From: Methyloceanibacter sp. wino2
GTDB taxonomy: Bacteria; Pseudomonadota; Alphaproteobacteria; Rhizobiales; Methyloligellaceae
Assembly (NCBI RefSeq): GCF_003071365.1
Contig: NZ_CP028960.1
Span: 1,922,001 to 1,986,000, forward strand
Reading direction: 5' to 3'
DNA length: 64,000 nucleotides
Position numbers and translations under genes: made by a program. Of this stretch, positions 17,576 to 26,703 are shown piece after piece (positions within the stretch are counted from its first letter, which is position 1; every line of letters starts with the position of its first letter). Under the pieces are notes generated by a model that was given only the letters and a program-made list of their open reading frames with translations, was not told the DNA's origin and searched no databases.

Positions 17576-18604
17576 CTAGGCCGCTTTCTTCGCGAGCAAC
17601 CCGCGCTCAATCATGGTCTCGGCGATCTGGATCGTGTTGAGCGCCGCACCTTTGCGGAGGTTGTCCGAGACGCACCACAGCGTCAGGCCGTTGTCGACGG
17701 TTTGGTCGTCGCGAATGCGGCTGACGAAGGTGGCGTAGTCGCCGACGCACTCGACCGGCGTCACGTAACCGCCGTCCTCGCGCTTGTCGACCACGAGGAC
17801 GCCCGGCGCGTCACGCAAGACGTCGCGGGCCTCGTCGGCGCTGAACGGGGTCTCGAACTCGATGTTCACGGCTTCGGCGTGGCCGACAAAGACGGGCACG
17901 CGCACGCATGTCGCGGTGAGCTTGATCTTCGGGTCCAGGATCTTCTTGGTCTCGGCGACCATCTTCCATTCCTCGTTGGTCGAGCCGTCGTCCAGGAAGA
18001 CGTCGATGTGAGGAATGACGTTGAAGGCTATCTGCTTGGTGAACTTCTCCGGCGACGGAGGATCGGTCACGAAGATGCCCTTGGTCTGGTTCCAAAGCTC
18101 GTCCATCGCTTCCTTGCCCGCGCCGGACACGGATTGATAGGTCGAGCAGACCACGCGCTTGATCTTGGCCGCGTCGTGCAGAGGCTTCAGCACCACGACG
18201 AGCTGGGCGGTCGAGCAGTTCGGGTTGGCGATGATGTTCTTCTTGGTGAAGCCGGCGATGGCGTCGGGGTTCACTTCGGGCACGATCAGCGGCACGTCCG
18301 GGTCGTAGCGCCAGCAGGAAGAGTTATCGATCACGACGCAGCCGGTCGCGCCGATCCGGGGCGACCATTCCTTGGAAATCGCCGAGCCCGCGGACATCAG
18401 CGCGAAGTCGACGCCGGAAAACTCGAAGTTCTCAAGGTCGCGGCACTTCAGGCGCGCGTCGCCATAGGAAACCTCGCGGCCGACTGAGCGGCGCGAGGCG
18501 ATCGGGATGACCTCGTCGGCGGGAAACTCCCGCTCCTCGAGGATATTCAGCATTTCGCGCCCGACATTGCCGGTCGCGCCGATGACGGCGACTTTGTAAC
18601 CCAT
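17576..18604 (-). CDS. asd: Aspartate-semialdehyde dehydrogenase
   Basis: Reduces aspartyl phosphate to aspartate semialdehyde for lysine, methionine, threonine and diaminopimelate synthesis. The 342-aa protein has the NADP motif GATGNVGREML at the N-terminus, catalytic Cys130 in NPNCSTAQ and the family segments YQSVSGAGKEAM and RVPVFVGHAE. Length is usual. It is the last of the leuD-leuB-asd run on this strand, separated from leuB by an exported-protein gene. Confidence 0.97.
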   Translation of the reverse strand: MGYKVAVIGATGNVGREMLNILEEREFPADEVIPIASRRSVGREVSYGDARLKCRDLENFEFSGVDFALMSAGSAISKEWSPRIGATGCVVIDNSSCWRYDPDVPLIVPEVNPDAIAGFTKKNIIANPNCSTAQLVVVLKPLHDAAKIKRVVCSTYQSVSGAGKEAMDELWNQTKGIFVTDPPSPEKFTKQIAFNVIPHIDVFLDDGSTNEEWKMVAETKKILDPKIKLTATCVRVPVFVGHAEAVNIEFETPFSADEARDVLRDAPGVLVVDKREDGGYVTPVECVGDYATFVSRIRDDQTVDNGLTLWCVSDNLRKGAALNTIQIAETMIERGLLAKKAA

Positions 18605-18720
18605 TCCGGTACTCCTGATGGCGCGGCAGCTGGTCCATGCGGCGTGCGCGCGGTATTGGCGCGGATGTATGGGAAGGCGCGGCGAAAGTCAAAGCCGCCG
18701 CGAAAGCCCCGCCAAGGACC

Positions 18721-19560
18721 CTAATTCACCCGGCGGCCCGGCAGTTCGTCTTTGACCTCGGCGCATTTCTTTTGGGTGAACTCGTTGACCATCTCGACCA
18801 CTTCCGAGCCGAGGAGGTTCGAGCGGTTGTCGAGCCCCGTGCCCGCATAGAGGATCGGATAGATCATCAGGGGTGCCGACACGTCGCCCCAATTGATGCT
18901 GGCGGAAACGGCCCTCCCGCCCTTGAAGGACACCTCGGGCGACAGTTCGGCCTCGACGACGTAGGGCTCGCCTTCGCCCGTGTGCAGCTCGCACGACACC
19001 GCGAATTTCTCCATCTTGATGGTGGCGTTGGATTCGAGCATGGCGCCGGCTAGATCGGCGCGCGACAGGTTGAGCTTGGATTGGCAAACGGCCTTGCCCC
19101 AGGGCCAGGAAAACTGATCGCCGAGCATCTTTGTCAGGCTCTCGGCCCGCCACGTCTTCTTGATGTCGCAGGCGATATCCTCGCCCATCGGCTCGCGGGT
19201 GGCGATGATGTCGCAAATCTCGATCTTGCAAGCCTTGCGGGCTTCCTTCTCCGCCTTCTCCTCGGGCGTCAACTCGATCTTGGAGCTGATTTGCGGCCCA
19301 AGCACGGGCGCGTCCGGGATCGCGGTCTCGTCTTCCTCAGGCGGGGCGTTTTCCTCGGGCGCAGCGTCCGTCGTCTCGGGCTCGGGGGCATCCGTGCTTG
19401 CGTCGGCGTCGCTGCTCTCCGTTTCAGCCGCCGCGCCGGTCTCCGCCGTATCCTCCGAGGCAGAGGGTGCGGTCTCGTCCGTCTCGTCGGCGGCCCAGGC
19501 GAACGGCGCCGCGAGCAGCACGATGATGGTGAGGGGCAGCCAAGCGGAAGCGTGTCTCAT
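18721..19560 (-). CDS. Exported protein with acidic low-complexity linker, unknown function
   Basis: 279 aa. A signal peptide (LPLTIIVLLAAPFAWA, cleavage near residue 23) is followed by about 65 residues very rich in Glu, Asp, Ala, Thr and Pro, then a globular domain with Cys pairs (ACKIEICDIIAT, DIACDIKK, AVCQSKL, VSCELH, KKCAEVKDEL). The even set of cysteines suggests disulfides in the periplasm. The gene lies between leuB, which it follows by 5 bases, and asd, so it is probably cotranscribed with them. I do not recognise the family. Confidence 0.7.
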   Translation of the reverse strand: MRHASAWLPLTIIVLLAAPFAWAADETDETAPSASEDTAETGAAAETESSDADASTDAPEPETTDAAPEENAPPEEDETAIPDAPVLGPQISSKIELTPEEKAEKEARKACKIEICDIIATREPMGEDIACDIKKTWRAESLTKMLGDQFSWPWGKAVCQSKLNLSRADLAGAMLESNATIKMEKFAVSCELHTGEGEPYVVEAELSPEVSFKGGRAVSASINWGDVSAPLMIYPILYAGTGLDNRSNLLGSEVVEMVNEFTQKKCAEVKDELPGRRVN

Positions 19561-19565
19561 GTCAC

Positions 19566-20672
19566 CTAACTGGCATTGTTTAGCGACGCGATGATGGCAT
19601 CGCCCATCTCACGGGTCCCGACGGTCTTGCAGCCGGCCTGCGCGATGTCGCCGGTCCGCAAGCCCTGGTCCAGCACGTCGGCGATGGCCGCTTCGATCTT
19701 GTCGGCCAGCGCGCCCTGGTCGAAAGAGTAGCGCAGGCACATGGCGAAGCTAGCGATGGTCGCGATCGGGTTGGCCTTGCCTTGGCCGGCGATGTCGGGC
19801 GCCGAGCCATGCACGGGCTCGTACATGGCCGGCCGCATGCCGTTCTCATCGGCGGCGCCGAGCGACGCGGACGGCAGCATGCCGAGCGAGCCCGTGGCCA
19901 TGGCCGCTTCGTCGGAAAGCACGTCGCCGAACAGATTGTCGGTCACGATCACGTCGAACTGCTTGGGCGCGCGGACGAGTTGCATGGCGCAGTTGTCGGC
20001 GAGGATGTGCTCGAGCTTCACGTCCGAATAGCTGTCCTTGTGGACCTGGGTGACTACCTCGTTCCATAGGACGCCAGTCTTCATCACGTTCCGCTTCTCG
20101 GCGGAGTGCACCAGGTTGCCGCGCTTGCGGGCGAGATCGAAGGCGACGGCGGCGATGCGCTCGATCTCGTAGGTCTCGTAGACCTGGGTGTCGACGGCAC
20201 GCTTCTGGCCGTTGCCGAGATCGGTGATCTCCTTGGGTTCGCCGAAATAGACGCCCCCGGTCAGTTCGCGCACGATCATGATGTCGAGCCCCTCGACCAG
20301 CTCGCGCTTCAACGACGAAGCCTCGGCCAGGGCCGGGTAGCAGATCGCAGGCCGCAGATTGGCGAAGAGCTCGAGGTCCTTGCGGAGGCGCAACAGGCCG
20401 GCTTCGGGGCGCTTGTCGTAGGGCACGCCGTCCCATTTCGGCCCGCCTACGGCGCCCAGCATGACCGCGTCGGCCGCGTGCGCCGTCTTCATCGCCTCCT
20501 CGGAAATGGCTTCGCCGTGTTCGTCGTAGGCGCAGCCGCCCACGAGATCCGTCTCGGTCTCGATTGAAATCGCCCCTGTGCCGTTCGCCCATTCGACGAG
20601 GCGCGTGACCTCGTCCATCACCTCGGTGCCGATGCCGTCGCCGGGAAGAAGTAAGAGTTTGAATGAGGCCAT
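19566..20672 (-). CDS. leuB: 3-isopropylmalate dehydrogenase
   Basis: NAD-dependent oxidative decarboxylase of leucine biosynthesis. The 368-aa product begins [20 protein letters not shown], contains the substrate-arginine region [17 protein letters not shown], the [10 protein letters not shown] motif, the metal-site segment [14 protein letters not shown] and the NAD-site [14 protein letters not shown]. Complete and normal length. It is divergent from the exported-protein gene at 20757 and 666 bases downstream of leuD. Confidence 0.97.
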   Translation of the reverse strand: MASFKLLLLPGDGIGTEVMDEVTRLVEWANGTGAISIETETDLVGGCAYDEHGEAISEEAMKTAHAADAVMLGAVGGPKWDGVPYDKRPEAGLLRLRKDLELFANLRPAICYPALAEASSLKRELVEGLDIMIVRELTGGVYFGEPKEITDLGNGQKRAVDTQVYETYEIERIAAVAFDLARKRGNLVHSAEKRNVMKTGVLWNEVVTQVHKDSYSDVKLEHILADNCAMQLVRAPKQFDVIVTDNLFGDVLSDEAAMATGSLGMLPSASLGAADENGMRPAMYEPVHGSAPDIAGQGKANPIATIASFAMCLRYSFDQGALADKIEAAIADVLDQGLRTGDIAQAGCKTVGTREMGDAIIASLNNAS

Positions 20673-20756
20673 GAATTTACGTCCGCCCTATGCTAAAGCA
20701 CCACCGAAGAAAGGCCGGAAATAGTCCGGCGGCGCTTTGGGTAGCGGGAGTGGGAC

Positions 20757-21212
20757 ATGCTGACAAGGGTGCTATTGACAGTTCTTGCGCTGGCGTTCGG
20801 GTCCAGCCTGGCCGTGGCGGCGGACGAGACCGAAGATTCGGCGGCCCTGGCCGAGGCCAAGACCACGGTCGTGAGCATCGGAATCACCGATCACAAGGTC
20901 GATGAGAAAGAGCTGATGAAGCGCATGCTGCTGCCCACACCGCGCTTCAACTCCCCCGGGGTTGCGTACGGCTGGGTCGCCCACGCCAAGAAGGGCGACC
21001 GCGTGGAGCTCCATCTCACGCTGGACGGCGAGTCCTTGATGCACAACGTCAACGAGGTCACCGAGGACGACACCGACGTGTTGATTCAGGCGGGCAAGAC
21101 GGGCGTTCCCGCGGGCGGCTGGCCCAAGGGTCAGTACACCGCGAAGGTGACCATCACCCGCGACGGCGAGACCGTCGTCGAGCAGGAAACCGATCCCGTT
21201 CCGTTCAAATAA
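20757..21212 (+). CDS. Small exported protein of unknown function
   Basis: 151 aa with a clear signal peptide (RVLLTVLALAFGSSLAVAA, cleavage near residue 22) and a mature part of about 130 residues that looks like a beta-rich domain (KKGDRVELHLTLDGESL, then GQYTAKVTITRDGETVVEQE). No Cys or metal motif. GGGAGTGGGAC lies directly before the ATG. It stands between leuB and leuD on the opposite strand. Family not recognised. Confidence 0.7.
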   Translation: MLTRVLLTVLALAFGSSLAVAADETEDSAALAEAKTTVVSIGITDHKVDEKELMKRMLLPTPRFNSPGVAYGWVAHAKKGDRVELHLTLDGESLMHNVNEVTEDDTDVLIQAGKTGVPAGGWPKGQYTAKVTITRDGETVVEQETDPVPFK

Positions 21213-21242
21213 AGTCTCAGGTCTCGATTCATACCAAGAGCC

Positions 21243-21327
21243 GTCATGGCCGGGCTTGACCCGGCCATCTACGTCTAGCGAGCTTGCGGGGAAATCGTGG
21301 ATGCCCGGATAAAATTCCGGGCATGAC
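21243..21327. repeat. Bipartite palindromic intergenic repeat
   Basis: Two perfect 9-bp stem hairpins, ATGGCCGGG/CCCGGCCAT (21246-21268) and ATGCCCGGA/TCCGGGCAT (21301-21324), enclosed by GTCATG at 21243 and CATGAC at 21322. This layout matches the palindromic elements scattered through intergenic regions of many rhizobial-group genomes. It lies between two convergent genes, where it may also act in termination. Confidence 0.75.
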
Positions 21328-21337
21328 GGGATGGCTT

Positions 21338-21943
21338 CTAGACCCAAGGTCTCCCGGCGGCGATCTTCTGCTCGTAAGCGTCGATGTTCGCGGCTTTCTC
21401 CAGCGTGAGGCCGATGTCGTCGAGCCCTTCGATCAGGCAGCGCTTGCGGTGCGGATCGACGTCGAAGTGGATCTTGCCGCCGTCGGGCCCGGAGATCTCC
21501 TGGGCTTCCAGGTCGATGGTCAGCCGCGCATTGTCGCCGCGCTCGGCGTCGTCGATCAGCTTTGCGATGTCTTCCTGCGGCAGAACGATGGGCAGAATGC
21601 CGTTCTTGAAGCAGTTGTTGTAGAAGATGTCCGCGAATGACGGCGCGATGATGCAGCGGAAGCCGAAATCGAGCAGGGCCCAGGGCGCGTGCTCGCGGGA
21701 GGAGCCGCAGCCGAAATTGTCGCCCGCGATCAGGATCTGCGCCTTCGTGTAGGGCTCCTTGTGGAGCACGAAATCGGGATCCTTGGTGCCCTTCTCGTCA
21801 TAGCGCAGCTCGGCGAAAAGGCCCTCGCCCAGGCCGGTGCGCTTGATCGTCTTCAGGTAGTTCTTGGGGATGATCATGTCCGTGTCGACGTTGATCATCG
21901 GCAGATGGGCGGCTATGCCCGTGAGTGTCGTGAATTTTTCCAT
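21338..21943 (-). CDS. leuD: 3-isopropylmalate dehydratase small subunit
   Basis: Swivel-domain subunit that pairs with LeuC to isomerise isopropylmalate. The 201-aa protein begins [20 protein letters not shown], and contains [12 protein letters not shown], the [16 protein letters not shown] loop and the [20 protein letters not shown] segment. Complete. Unlike the usual adjacent arrangement, leuC lies 3.2 kb upstream, with six small genes between; the split is common in rhizobia. Confidence 0.97.
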   Translation of the reverse strand: MEKFTTLTGIAAHLPMINVDTDMIIPKNYLKTIKRTGLGEGLFAELRYDEKGTKDPDFVLHKEPYTKAQILIAGDNFGCGSSREHAPWALLDFGFRCIIAPSFADIFYNNCFKNGILPIVLPQEDIAKLIDDAERGDNARLTIDLEAQEISGPDGGKIHFDVDPHRKRCLIEGLDDIGLTLEKAANIDAYEQKIAAGRPWV

Positions 21944-22066
21944 GATGAACCTCTATTCGCTGAGCCATATAGAGCTTTCCGGACCGAGTTTCTACTGTCA
22001 CAGTCCCGCGCTGTTGCCGGGGCATGGTGCGGCCGGATTTTGAGGGCCTAAGGGGAGATCGAGCGC

Positions 22067-22462
22067 ATGGCAGGCACGGTGATTTATGAGGCCCATCCGG
22101 CGATGTTCCGGGCGAGCCCCTTCTATTTCATCCTCTGCGTGCTGCTGATTGCCGTGTTCGGCCTCGGCATCATCCTGTTGCTATACTGGTATCTCAAATG
22201 CCAGGCGACATCGCTGACTGTCACCGACCACGAGTTGCTCTACGAGAAGGGCATCTTGAGCAAGGAGCGGCTTGCGGTCGCGCTGCGTCACGTGCGCTCC
22301 GTTCAGGTCAATCAGAGCTTCCTCAACCGGATTTTCGGCGTCGGCGAAGTGATCATCGCCACCGCCGGCGACGAGCCTGAATTCTCCGTCGGCGAACTGC
22401 CTGAGCCCCATGAAGTGCGCGAGGCGATCAGCCGGGCGCAGGCTTCGCAGTTGGACGACTAG
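22067..22462 (+). CDS. Bacterial PH-domain membrane protein (YdbS/bPH2 type)
   Basis: 131 aa: hydrophobic region from about residue 20 to 43 that can span the membrane once or as a hairpin, followed by a bPH2 domain (TSLTVTDHELLYEKGILSK, then VRSVQVNQSFLNRIFGVGEV and VIIATAGDEPEF). The bPH2 pattern with the V-x-Q-x3-x-RIFGVG segment is characteristic of YdbS/YdbT proteins, whose function is poorly defined. Followed 38 bases later by another small membrane protein gene, with which it probably forms an operon. Confidence 0.8.
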   Translation: MAGTVIYEAHPAMFRASPFYFILCVLLIAVFGLGIILLLYWYLKCQATSLTVTDHELLYEKGILSKERLAVALRHVRSVQVNQSFLNRIFGVGEVIIATAGDEPEFSVGELPEPHEVREAISRAQASQLDD

Positions 22463-22500
22463 AACGCGGCGCGTTCATCGGGGATCACATCGGAGGACAT

Positions 22501-22821
22501 ATGGGCGAGGGCGACCGGCAGGACCGAAAAGAGGCGACAAAGCTGTTCGTCGCCGTGGCTGTCGCGCTGATCCTGCTCGTACTGCTCGGGTTTGGCGGGC
22601 TCTACTATTTGGGTGCGGCCATGGGGCCGGGCGATCCGTTCTCCGCGGGCCTCGGCTTGAAGAATGCCGCGCTGATCTCGTTCGCCGTGTCCTTGACCGT
22701 CATTTTGGTGATGGCGGTGGCGTCTGGCGGGGACGCCATTTTCGGCGAATTGCCCTTCACGATTGCCGGTTTTCTGATCTTCTTCGTGATTTTTTGGCTG
22801 ATGATCGCCTGGATCTTCTAG
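22501..22821 (+). CDS. Three-span small membrane protein, unknown function
   Basis: 106 aa with a short charged N-terminus (MGEGDRQDRKEATK) and three strongly hydrophobic segments near residues 16-38, 55-74 and 84-105. GGAGGA lies just before the ATG. It probably shares an operon with the PH-domain gene upstream. No family recognised. Confidence 0.65.
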   Translation: MGEGDRQDRKEATKLFVAVAVALILLVLLGFGGLYYLGAAMGPGDPFSAGLGLKNAALISFAVSLTVILVMAVASGGDAIFGELPFTIAGFLIFFVIFWLMIAWIF

Positions 22822-22849
22822 GCGCCTAACATCACGGCCTGGAGGTCGT

Positions 22850-23458
22850 CTAGTTGGACGGCCCGAGCGTATTGGGCTGCATTCCAGAACTCGCCTGCTG
22901 GGTGCCGTTGACCAGTTCGCGGTAGTAATTCCGCATGGTCGTGCAGCGTTTCGGGCCCGCTGGATGCACCGCGTCGCCCTTCAGCTTTGAGATAAAGGTA
23001 CAGATCTCTTCCATGCCTTGAGCATCGAGCCAGCCCCATCTCACGCCGCGGCGGATGGCGAACAGGTCCGCCTTCGTTTCGCTGGCGCCGATGAACTGGT
23101 GCCCGCACTCATGGGAGTAGATGTAAAGCTTCACCTGGGTGGAAAGCCCCTGGATCTTGGCGGTGTTCATGATGAGAAAGCCGGGAAAAGCGCCGCCCCA
23201 GCTGTCGAATTTCGGGTTCAGCACGGTCGGTCGCGTGCCGCAATTGACCGGCACGTCGTCGATCTTCAGCGCGCCGTGCGGCACCTCTTTGGTCTGCGGG
23301 CCAGCCTGCTTCATATATTGGCCGACGCTGGGCGCCTGGGCCCGATTGCCGCGGAAGACGAATTCCTGCGCGGTTGCCGTCTGGCCCCAGCCGATAGCGG
23401 CCGCTAAAGCAGCGGCAGCCAAAAGCACGCACCCCAATATTGTCGTTTTGAACCCCAT
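22850..23458 (-). CDS. Exported putative zinc metalloprotease (HECGH motif)
   Basis: 202 aa with a signal peptide ending near residue 30 (TATAQ). The mature part contains His116-Glu-Cys-Gly-His120, a perfect HExxH zincin motif, in IYSHECGHQFIGASETKAD; the Glu127 and Asp131 that follow could supply a third ligand as in gluzincin-like proteins. Three further cysteines (VNCGTRP, EEICTF, KRCTTM) could form disulfides. I know no name for it; peptidase activity is an inference from the motif. It is convergent with the small membrane protein gene at 22501. Confidence 0.72.
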   Translation of the reverse strand: MGFKTTILGCVLLAAAALAAAIGWGQTATAQEFVFRGNRAQAPSVGQYMKQAGPQTKEVPHGALKIDDVPVNCGTRPTVLNPKFDSWGGAFPGFLIMNTAKIQGLSTQVKLYIYSHECGHQFIGASETKADLFAIRRGVRWGWLDAQGMEEICTFISKLKGDAVHPAGPKRCTTMRNYYRELVNGTQQASSGMQPNTLGPSN

Positions 23459-23557
23459 CCTGCTCCCAGTTTAGATGCGTAATGGTGTCTAGACAATGAC
23501 CACGGATTGTCGCGGCGCTTTGCGTTCGCTCAAGTTCCGTGCCGATCCGCCCATGCG

Positions 23558-23965
23558 TTAGCCCGCGGCTTCCGACTCGATGCGCTCCATGTCGTCATCG
23601 GAGAGGCCGAAATGGTGGCCGATCTCGTGGATCAAGACATGGGCGATGATGTCCTCAAGCGCTTCGTCATGGCTCTGCCAGTAGGCCAGAATCGGACGCC
23701 TGTAGAGGAAGATCATCTCCGGGAGCGGCGAGACATCGAGCACGCTCTGCCGGGTGAGATCGATGCCGTGATAGAGGCCCAAAAGCCCATAAGGAGAGTC
23801 GATGTGGAGGCTCTCGAGGACCTCCGATGCCGGGAAATCCTCGACGCGGATGACCACTTCCTGGGTCATGTCACGGAACGTGGCCGGGAGCTGCGCGAAG
23901 GTCTGGTTCGCGACCGCTTCGAAATCGGCGAGGTCCGGCACGCGATGGTGGTGTGACTGCGTCAT
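23558..23965 (-). CDS. Metallopeptidase family protein (zincin-like, PF06262 type)
   Basis: 135 aa with the start at 23965 (MTQSHHHRVPDLADFEAVAN), which matches family length. The core includes DSPYGLLGLYHGIDL, FLYRRPIL and the zinc motif HVLIHEIGHHFGLSDDDM (His113, Glu114, His117) near the C-terminus, the hallmark of the small actinobacterial/alphaproteobacterial minimal zincins (DUF1025). No signal peptide, so cytoplasmic. Peptidase activity for the family is inferred structurally. Confidence 0.88.
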   Translation of the reverse strand: MTQSHHHRVPDLADFEAVANQTFAQLPATFRDMTQEVVIRVEDFPASEVLESLHIDSPYGLLGLYHGIDLTRQSVLDVSPLPEMIFLYRRPILAYWQSHDEALEDIIAHVLIHEIGHHFGLSDDDMERIESEAAG

Positions 23966-24059
23966 GGTTCTTGGTGCATTTAGGGCGCCACGGGCCCATG
24001 GCAAGGGGAGGCCGCGGGCCGGGCCGGGGAATCCGGCGAGGTGTGGTAGATTGGCCACC

Positions 24060-24356
24060 ATGACGGCCCGCAACATATCGGTCTTACTTGGATTGGCGCT
24101 GCTTGCGTTTGCCGCCATTGGGACGGCTCACGCCAAGAAGAAATGCCCGGCCGGCGCGGAATGCTCGTCCGATTGCGGCGCCTGGAACAATTGGTGCCGC
24201 CCGCCCTGTGGCGATTGGAATGGGTATTGCGCGGGCCGCCAGGCCCTGCCGGACGTGCTTCTGGGACTACAGCCCCGCAGCTTCTTCGCCGACCCGAAAT
24301 GGACGGGTACGGCTAGGCCGGCTTCCCCGCAAGGACGATCGCCTCGCGCAAGGTGA
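24060..24356 (+). CDS. Putative exported Cys-rich small protein
   Basis: An ATG at 24060 opens a frame with a convincing signal peptide (ISVLLGLALLAFAAIGTAHA) followed by KKKCPAGAECSSDCGAWNNW and five further residues-apart cysteines (seven Cys up to YCAG). After that the sequence loses pattern and the frame runs 44 bases into the 3' end of the oppositely oriented methyltransferase gene, so the true C-terminus may be shorter or frameshifted. Signal peptide and Cys spacing support an exported disulfide-rich peptide; function unknown. Confidence 0.45.
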   Translation: MTARNISVLLGLALLAFAAIGTAHAKKKCPAGAECSSDCGAWNNWCRPPCGDWNGYCAGRQALPDVLLGLQPRSFFADPKWTGTARPASPQGRSPRAR

Positions 24357-25071
24357 AGGTGAGCCCTTCCGCGGCCTCGCGTGGGCGCAACAGGCCCCGC
24401 AACGGCTCCTCGTCGAGCATCTCGCGCAAGCGGGTCACCGTTTGCGGGCTGCAACGCATGCGCTCCACCCACGCCTCGAAACCGATGTCCTGATCCATCA
24501 CCTCGGCGGACTGGAGTTCCAGACCTGCTTCGTCAATCAGCGCGCACCACTCTTGGAGGGACAGCGCCCGGCCATGGCTGGGGTCGCGCAGCTTCTCAAA
24601 GCCGTTGTAGATCGTGGACGTGTCCGCATCGTCCGGGGAGACGTTGTCCACCAGGGCGAAGATGCCGCCGGGGATCAGCACGCGCGCGGCCTCGGCCACG
24701 AACTTCTCGGGCTTCGGAAAATGATGCGCCGCCAGCCGGCACGTCACGAGGTGGAAGCTCGTGTCGGGGAAGGGCAGGTCCTGGGCGTTGGCTTTGCGCG
24801 TGACGACGTTCATCAGGCCGCGCTCTTTCGCCAGCCGCTTCACCTGGGCGAGCATTTCCGGCGTGATGTCGGATGCGGTCGACTTGGCGATGCCAGGCGC
24901 GAAGGCGAGCGCCGTGTGGCCGGCGCCCGTCGCGATGTCGAGCTGCCGCCAGGTGGGCTTCGTCTCGATCAGCTCCGTGAGCCGGGCGAGCGAGGGGCCT
25001 TCCGCATGCACGGCGCAGGCCGCGTAATCGCTTGCGGCTTCACCGAACTTCTTCTGGACCAGCGATGTCAT
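24313..25071 (-). CDS. Class I SAM-dependent methyltransferase
   Basis: 252 aa with the Rossmann SAM site LDIATGAGHTALAFA (motif I) near residue 44, motif II/III regions in DITPEMLAQVKRLAKERG and ANAQDLPFPDTSFHLVTCRL, and LIPGGIFALVDN as the post-motif. The PFPDTSF...AAHHF pattern is of the UbiE/type-11 group acting on small molecules; the substrate is not readable. It lies 42 bases downstream of leuC on the same strand. Confidence 0.88.
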   Translation of the reverse strand: MTSLVQKKFGEAASDYAACAVHAEGPSLARLTELIETKPTWRQLDIATGAGHTALAFAPGIAKSTASDITPEMLAQVKRLAKERGLMNVVTRKANAQDLPFPDTSFHLVTCRLAAHHFPKPEKFVAEAARVLIPGGIFALVDNVSPDDADTSTIYNGFEKLRDPSHGRALSLQEWCALIDEAGLELQSAEVMDQDIGFEAWVERMRCSPQTVTRLREMLDEEPLRGLLRPREAAEGLTFTLREAIVLAGKPA

Positions 25072-25113
25072 GCCGCCCCTCCCAAAAAGCTGCGGTGAAG
25101 CCGAGCGGCTGCG

Positions 25114-26520
25114 TTAGTGCAGTTCGCGGATGTCGACGAAGCGCCCGGCAATAGCCGCGGCGGCAGCCATTTGCGGCGAGACCAGATGGGTACGGCCCAA
25201 GCGGCCCTGACGGCCTTCGAAGTTGCGGTTCGAGGTCGATGCGCAACGCTCGCCTGGCGCCAGCTTGTCCGGGTTCATGGCAAGGCACATGGAACAGCCC
25301 GGCTCGCGCCATTCGAAGCCGGCTTCGGTGAAGATCTTGTCCAGACCCTCTTCCTCGGCCTGCAGCTTCACGAGGCCGGAGCCAGGCACGATCATCGCGT
25401 TCAGGTTCTCGTTGACGTGCTGGCCGGCGACCACCTTCGCCACGGCGCGCAAATCCTCGATGCGGCCGTTGGTGCAGGAGCCGATGAAGATGCGGTCCAG
25501 CGCGATGTCGGTGACCTTCTCGCCGCCCTTGAGACCCATATAGTCGAGCGCGCGCATCGCGGCCTGACGCTTCGTCTCGTCGGCGATGTCAGCCGGGTTC
25601 GGCACGCGGCCGTCAATGGCCACCACCTGCTCGGGGCTCGTGCCCCAGGTGACGATGGGCGGCAGGTTGGCCGCGTCCAGCACGATCTCGGCGTCGAAAT
25701 GGGCGCCTTCGTCGGTGAACAGCGTCTCCCAATGGGCCTTCGCCATTTCGAACGCGGCGCCTTTCGGCGCGCGCGGGCGGCCCATGATGTAGTCGAACGT
25801 CTTCTGATCGGGCGCGATAAGACCAGCGCGGGCGCCACCCTCGATCGACATGTTGCAGACGGTCATGCGGCCTTCCATGGAAAGGTCGCGAATAGCCTCG
25901 CCCGCGTATTCGATGACGTGGCCGGTGCCGCCGGCGGTGCCGATCTTGCCGATGATGGCGAGGATGATGTCCTTGGCGGTGACGTTCTCGGGCAGCTTGC
26001 CGTCCACGCGCACCAGCATGTTCTTGGCCTTCTGCTGGATCAGCGTCTGAGTAGCGAGCACATGCTCCACCTCGGACGTGCCGATGCCGTGGGCCAGCGC
26101 GCCGAAGGCGCCATGGGTCGAGGTGTGGCTGTCGCCGCAGACGATGGTGGTGCCGGGCAGGGTGAAGCCTTGCTCGGGGCCAACCACGTGCACGATGCCC
26201 TGGCGCTCGTCCAGCTCGTGATAATAGTCGATGCCGAAGTCCTTGGCATTCTTGGCGAGTGCCGCGACCTGGGTGGCCGAATCCGGATCGTCGATGCCCT
26301 TGGAGCGATCCGTCGTCGGAACGTTGTGGTCCACCACGGCGAGCGTCTTCTCGGGTGCGCGCACGTCGCGGCCTGCCATGCGCAGACCCTCGAAGGCCTG
26401 CGGGCTCGTAACCTCGTGGACGAGGTGACGGTCGATGTAGAGAAGAGAGGTCCCGTCGGGGGCCTCGTGGACCAGATGTTCGTCCCAGATTTTGTCGTAG
26501 AGCGTGCGGGGCTTTGCCAT
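25114..26520 (-). CDS. leuC: 3-isopropylmalate dehydratase large subunit
   Basis: 468-aa [4Fe-4S] aconitase-family subunit of leucine biosynthesis. Visible are the N-terminal [19 protein letters not shown], the substrate-site [20 protein letters not shown], the cluster cysteine in [15 protein letters not shown] and the pair in [15 protein letters not shown], and the closing [18 protein letters not shown]. Complete and of usual length. Upstream 183 bases separate it from rplS on the same strand. Confidence 0.98.
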   Translation of the reverse strand: MAKPRTLYDKIWDEHLVHEAPDGTSLLYIDRHLVHEVTSPQAFEGLRMAGRDVRAPEKTLAVVDHNVPTTDRSKGIDDPDSATQVAALAKNAKDFGIDYYHELDERQGIVHVVGPEQGFTLPGTTIVCGDSHTSTHGAFGALAHGIGTSEVEHVLATQTLIQQKAKNMLVRVDGKLPENVTAKDIILAIIGKIGTAGGTGHVIEYAGEAIRDLSMEGRMTVCNMSIEGGARAGLIAPDQKTFDYIMGRPRAPKGAAFEMAKAHWETLFTDEGAHFDAEIVLDAANLPPIVTWGTSPEQVVAIDGRVPNPADIADETKRQAAMRALDYMGLKGGEKVTDIALDRIFIGSCTNGRIEDLRAVAKVVAGQHVNENLNAMIVPGSGLVKLQAEEEGLDKIFTEAGFEWREPGCSMCLAMNPDKLAPGERCASTSNRNFEGRQGRLGRTHLVSPQMAAAAAIAGRFVDIRELH

Positions 26521-26665
26521 TGATCTGAACTCAACCTTTCGGATCTTCCACGCCTCAGATGGCGATTAAATCCGGAAATTCCAGTTGCGCGGCAAACCTG
26601 TGACGGCACCCGTCAGGGGCGCCTAGGAGAGCCGCCCGAAGAAGCATCGGCTTTTGCAGAGGGGC

Positions 26666-26685
26666 GGCCGGGTCGATGCCCGGCC
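26666..26685 (-). terminator. Hairpin after rplS
   Basis: GGCCGGG/CCCGGCC with a 6-base loop, 19 bases past the rplS stop on the minus strand. It lacks a clear T-run, so it may be a weak or Rho-assisted terminator. Confidence 0.5.
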
Positions 26686-26703
26686 GATCCTTCTTGAAAG
26701 ACG

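Noticed and set aside
25117-26523. Plus-strand open frame of 468 codons opposite leuC
   Set aside because: It is antisense to leuC in a codon-aligned frame, a common effect of high-GC coding DNA. The product is His/Ala/Arg-rich without any family motif.
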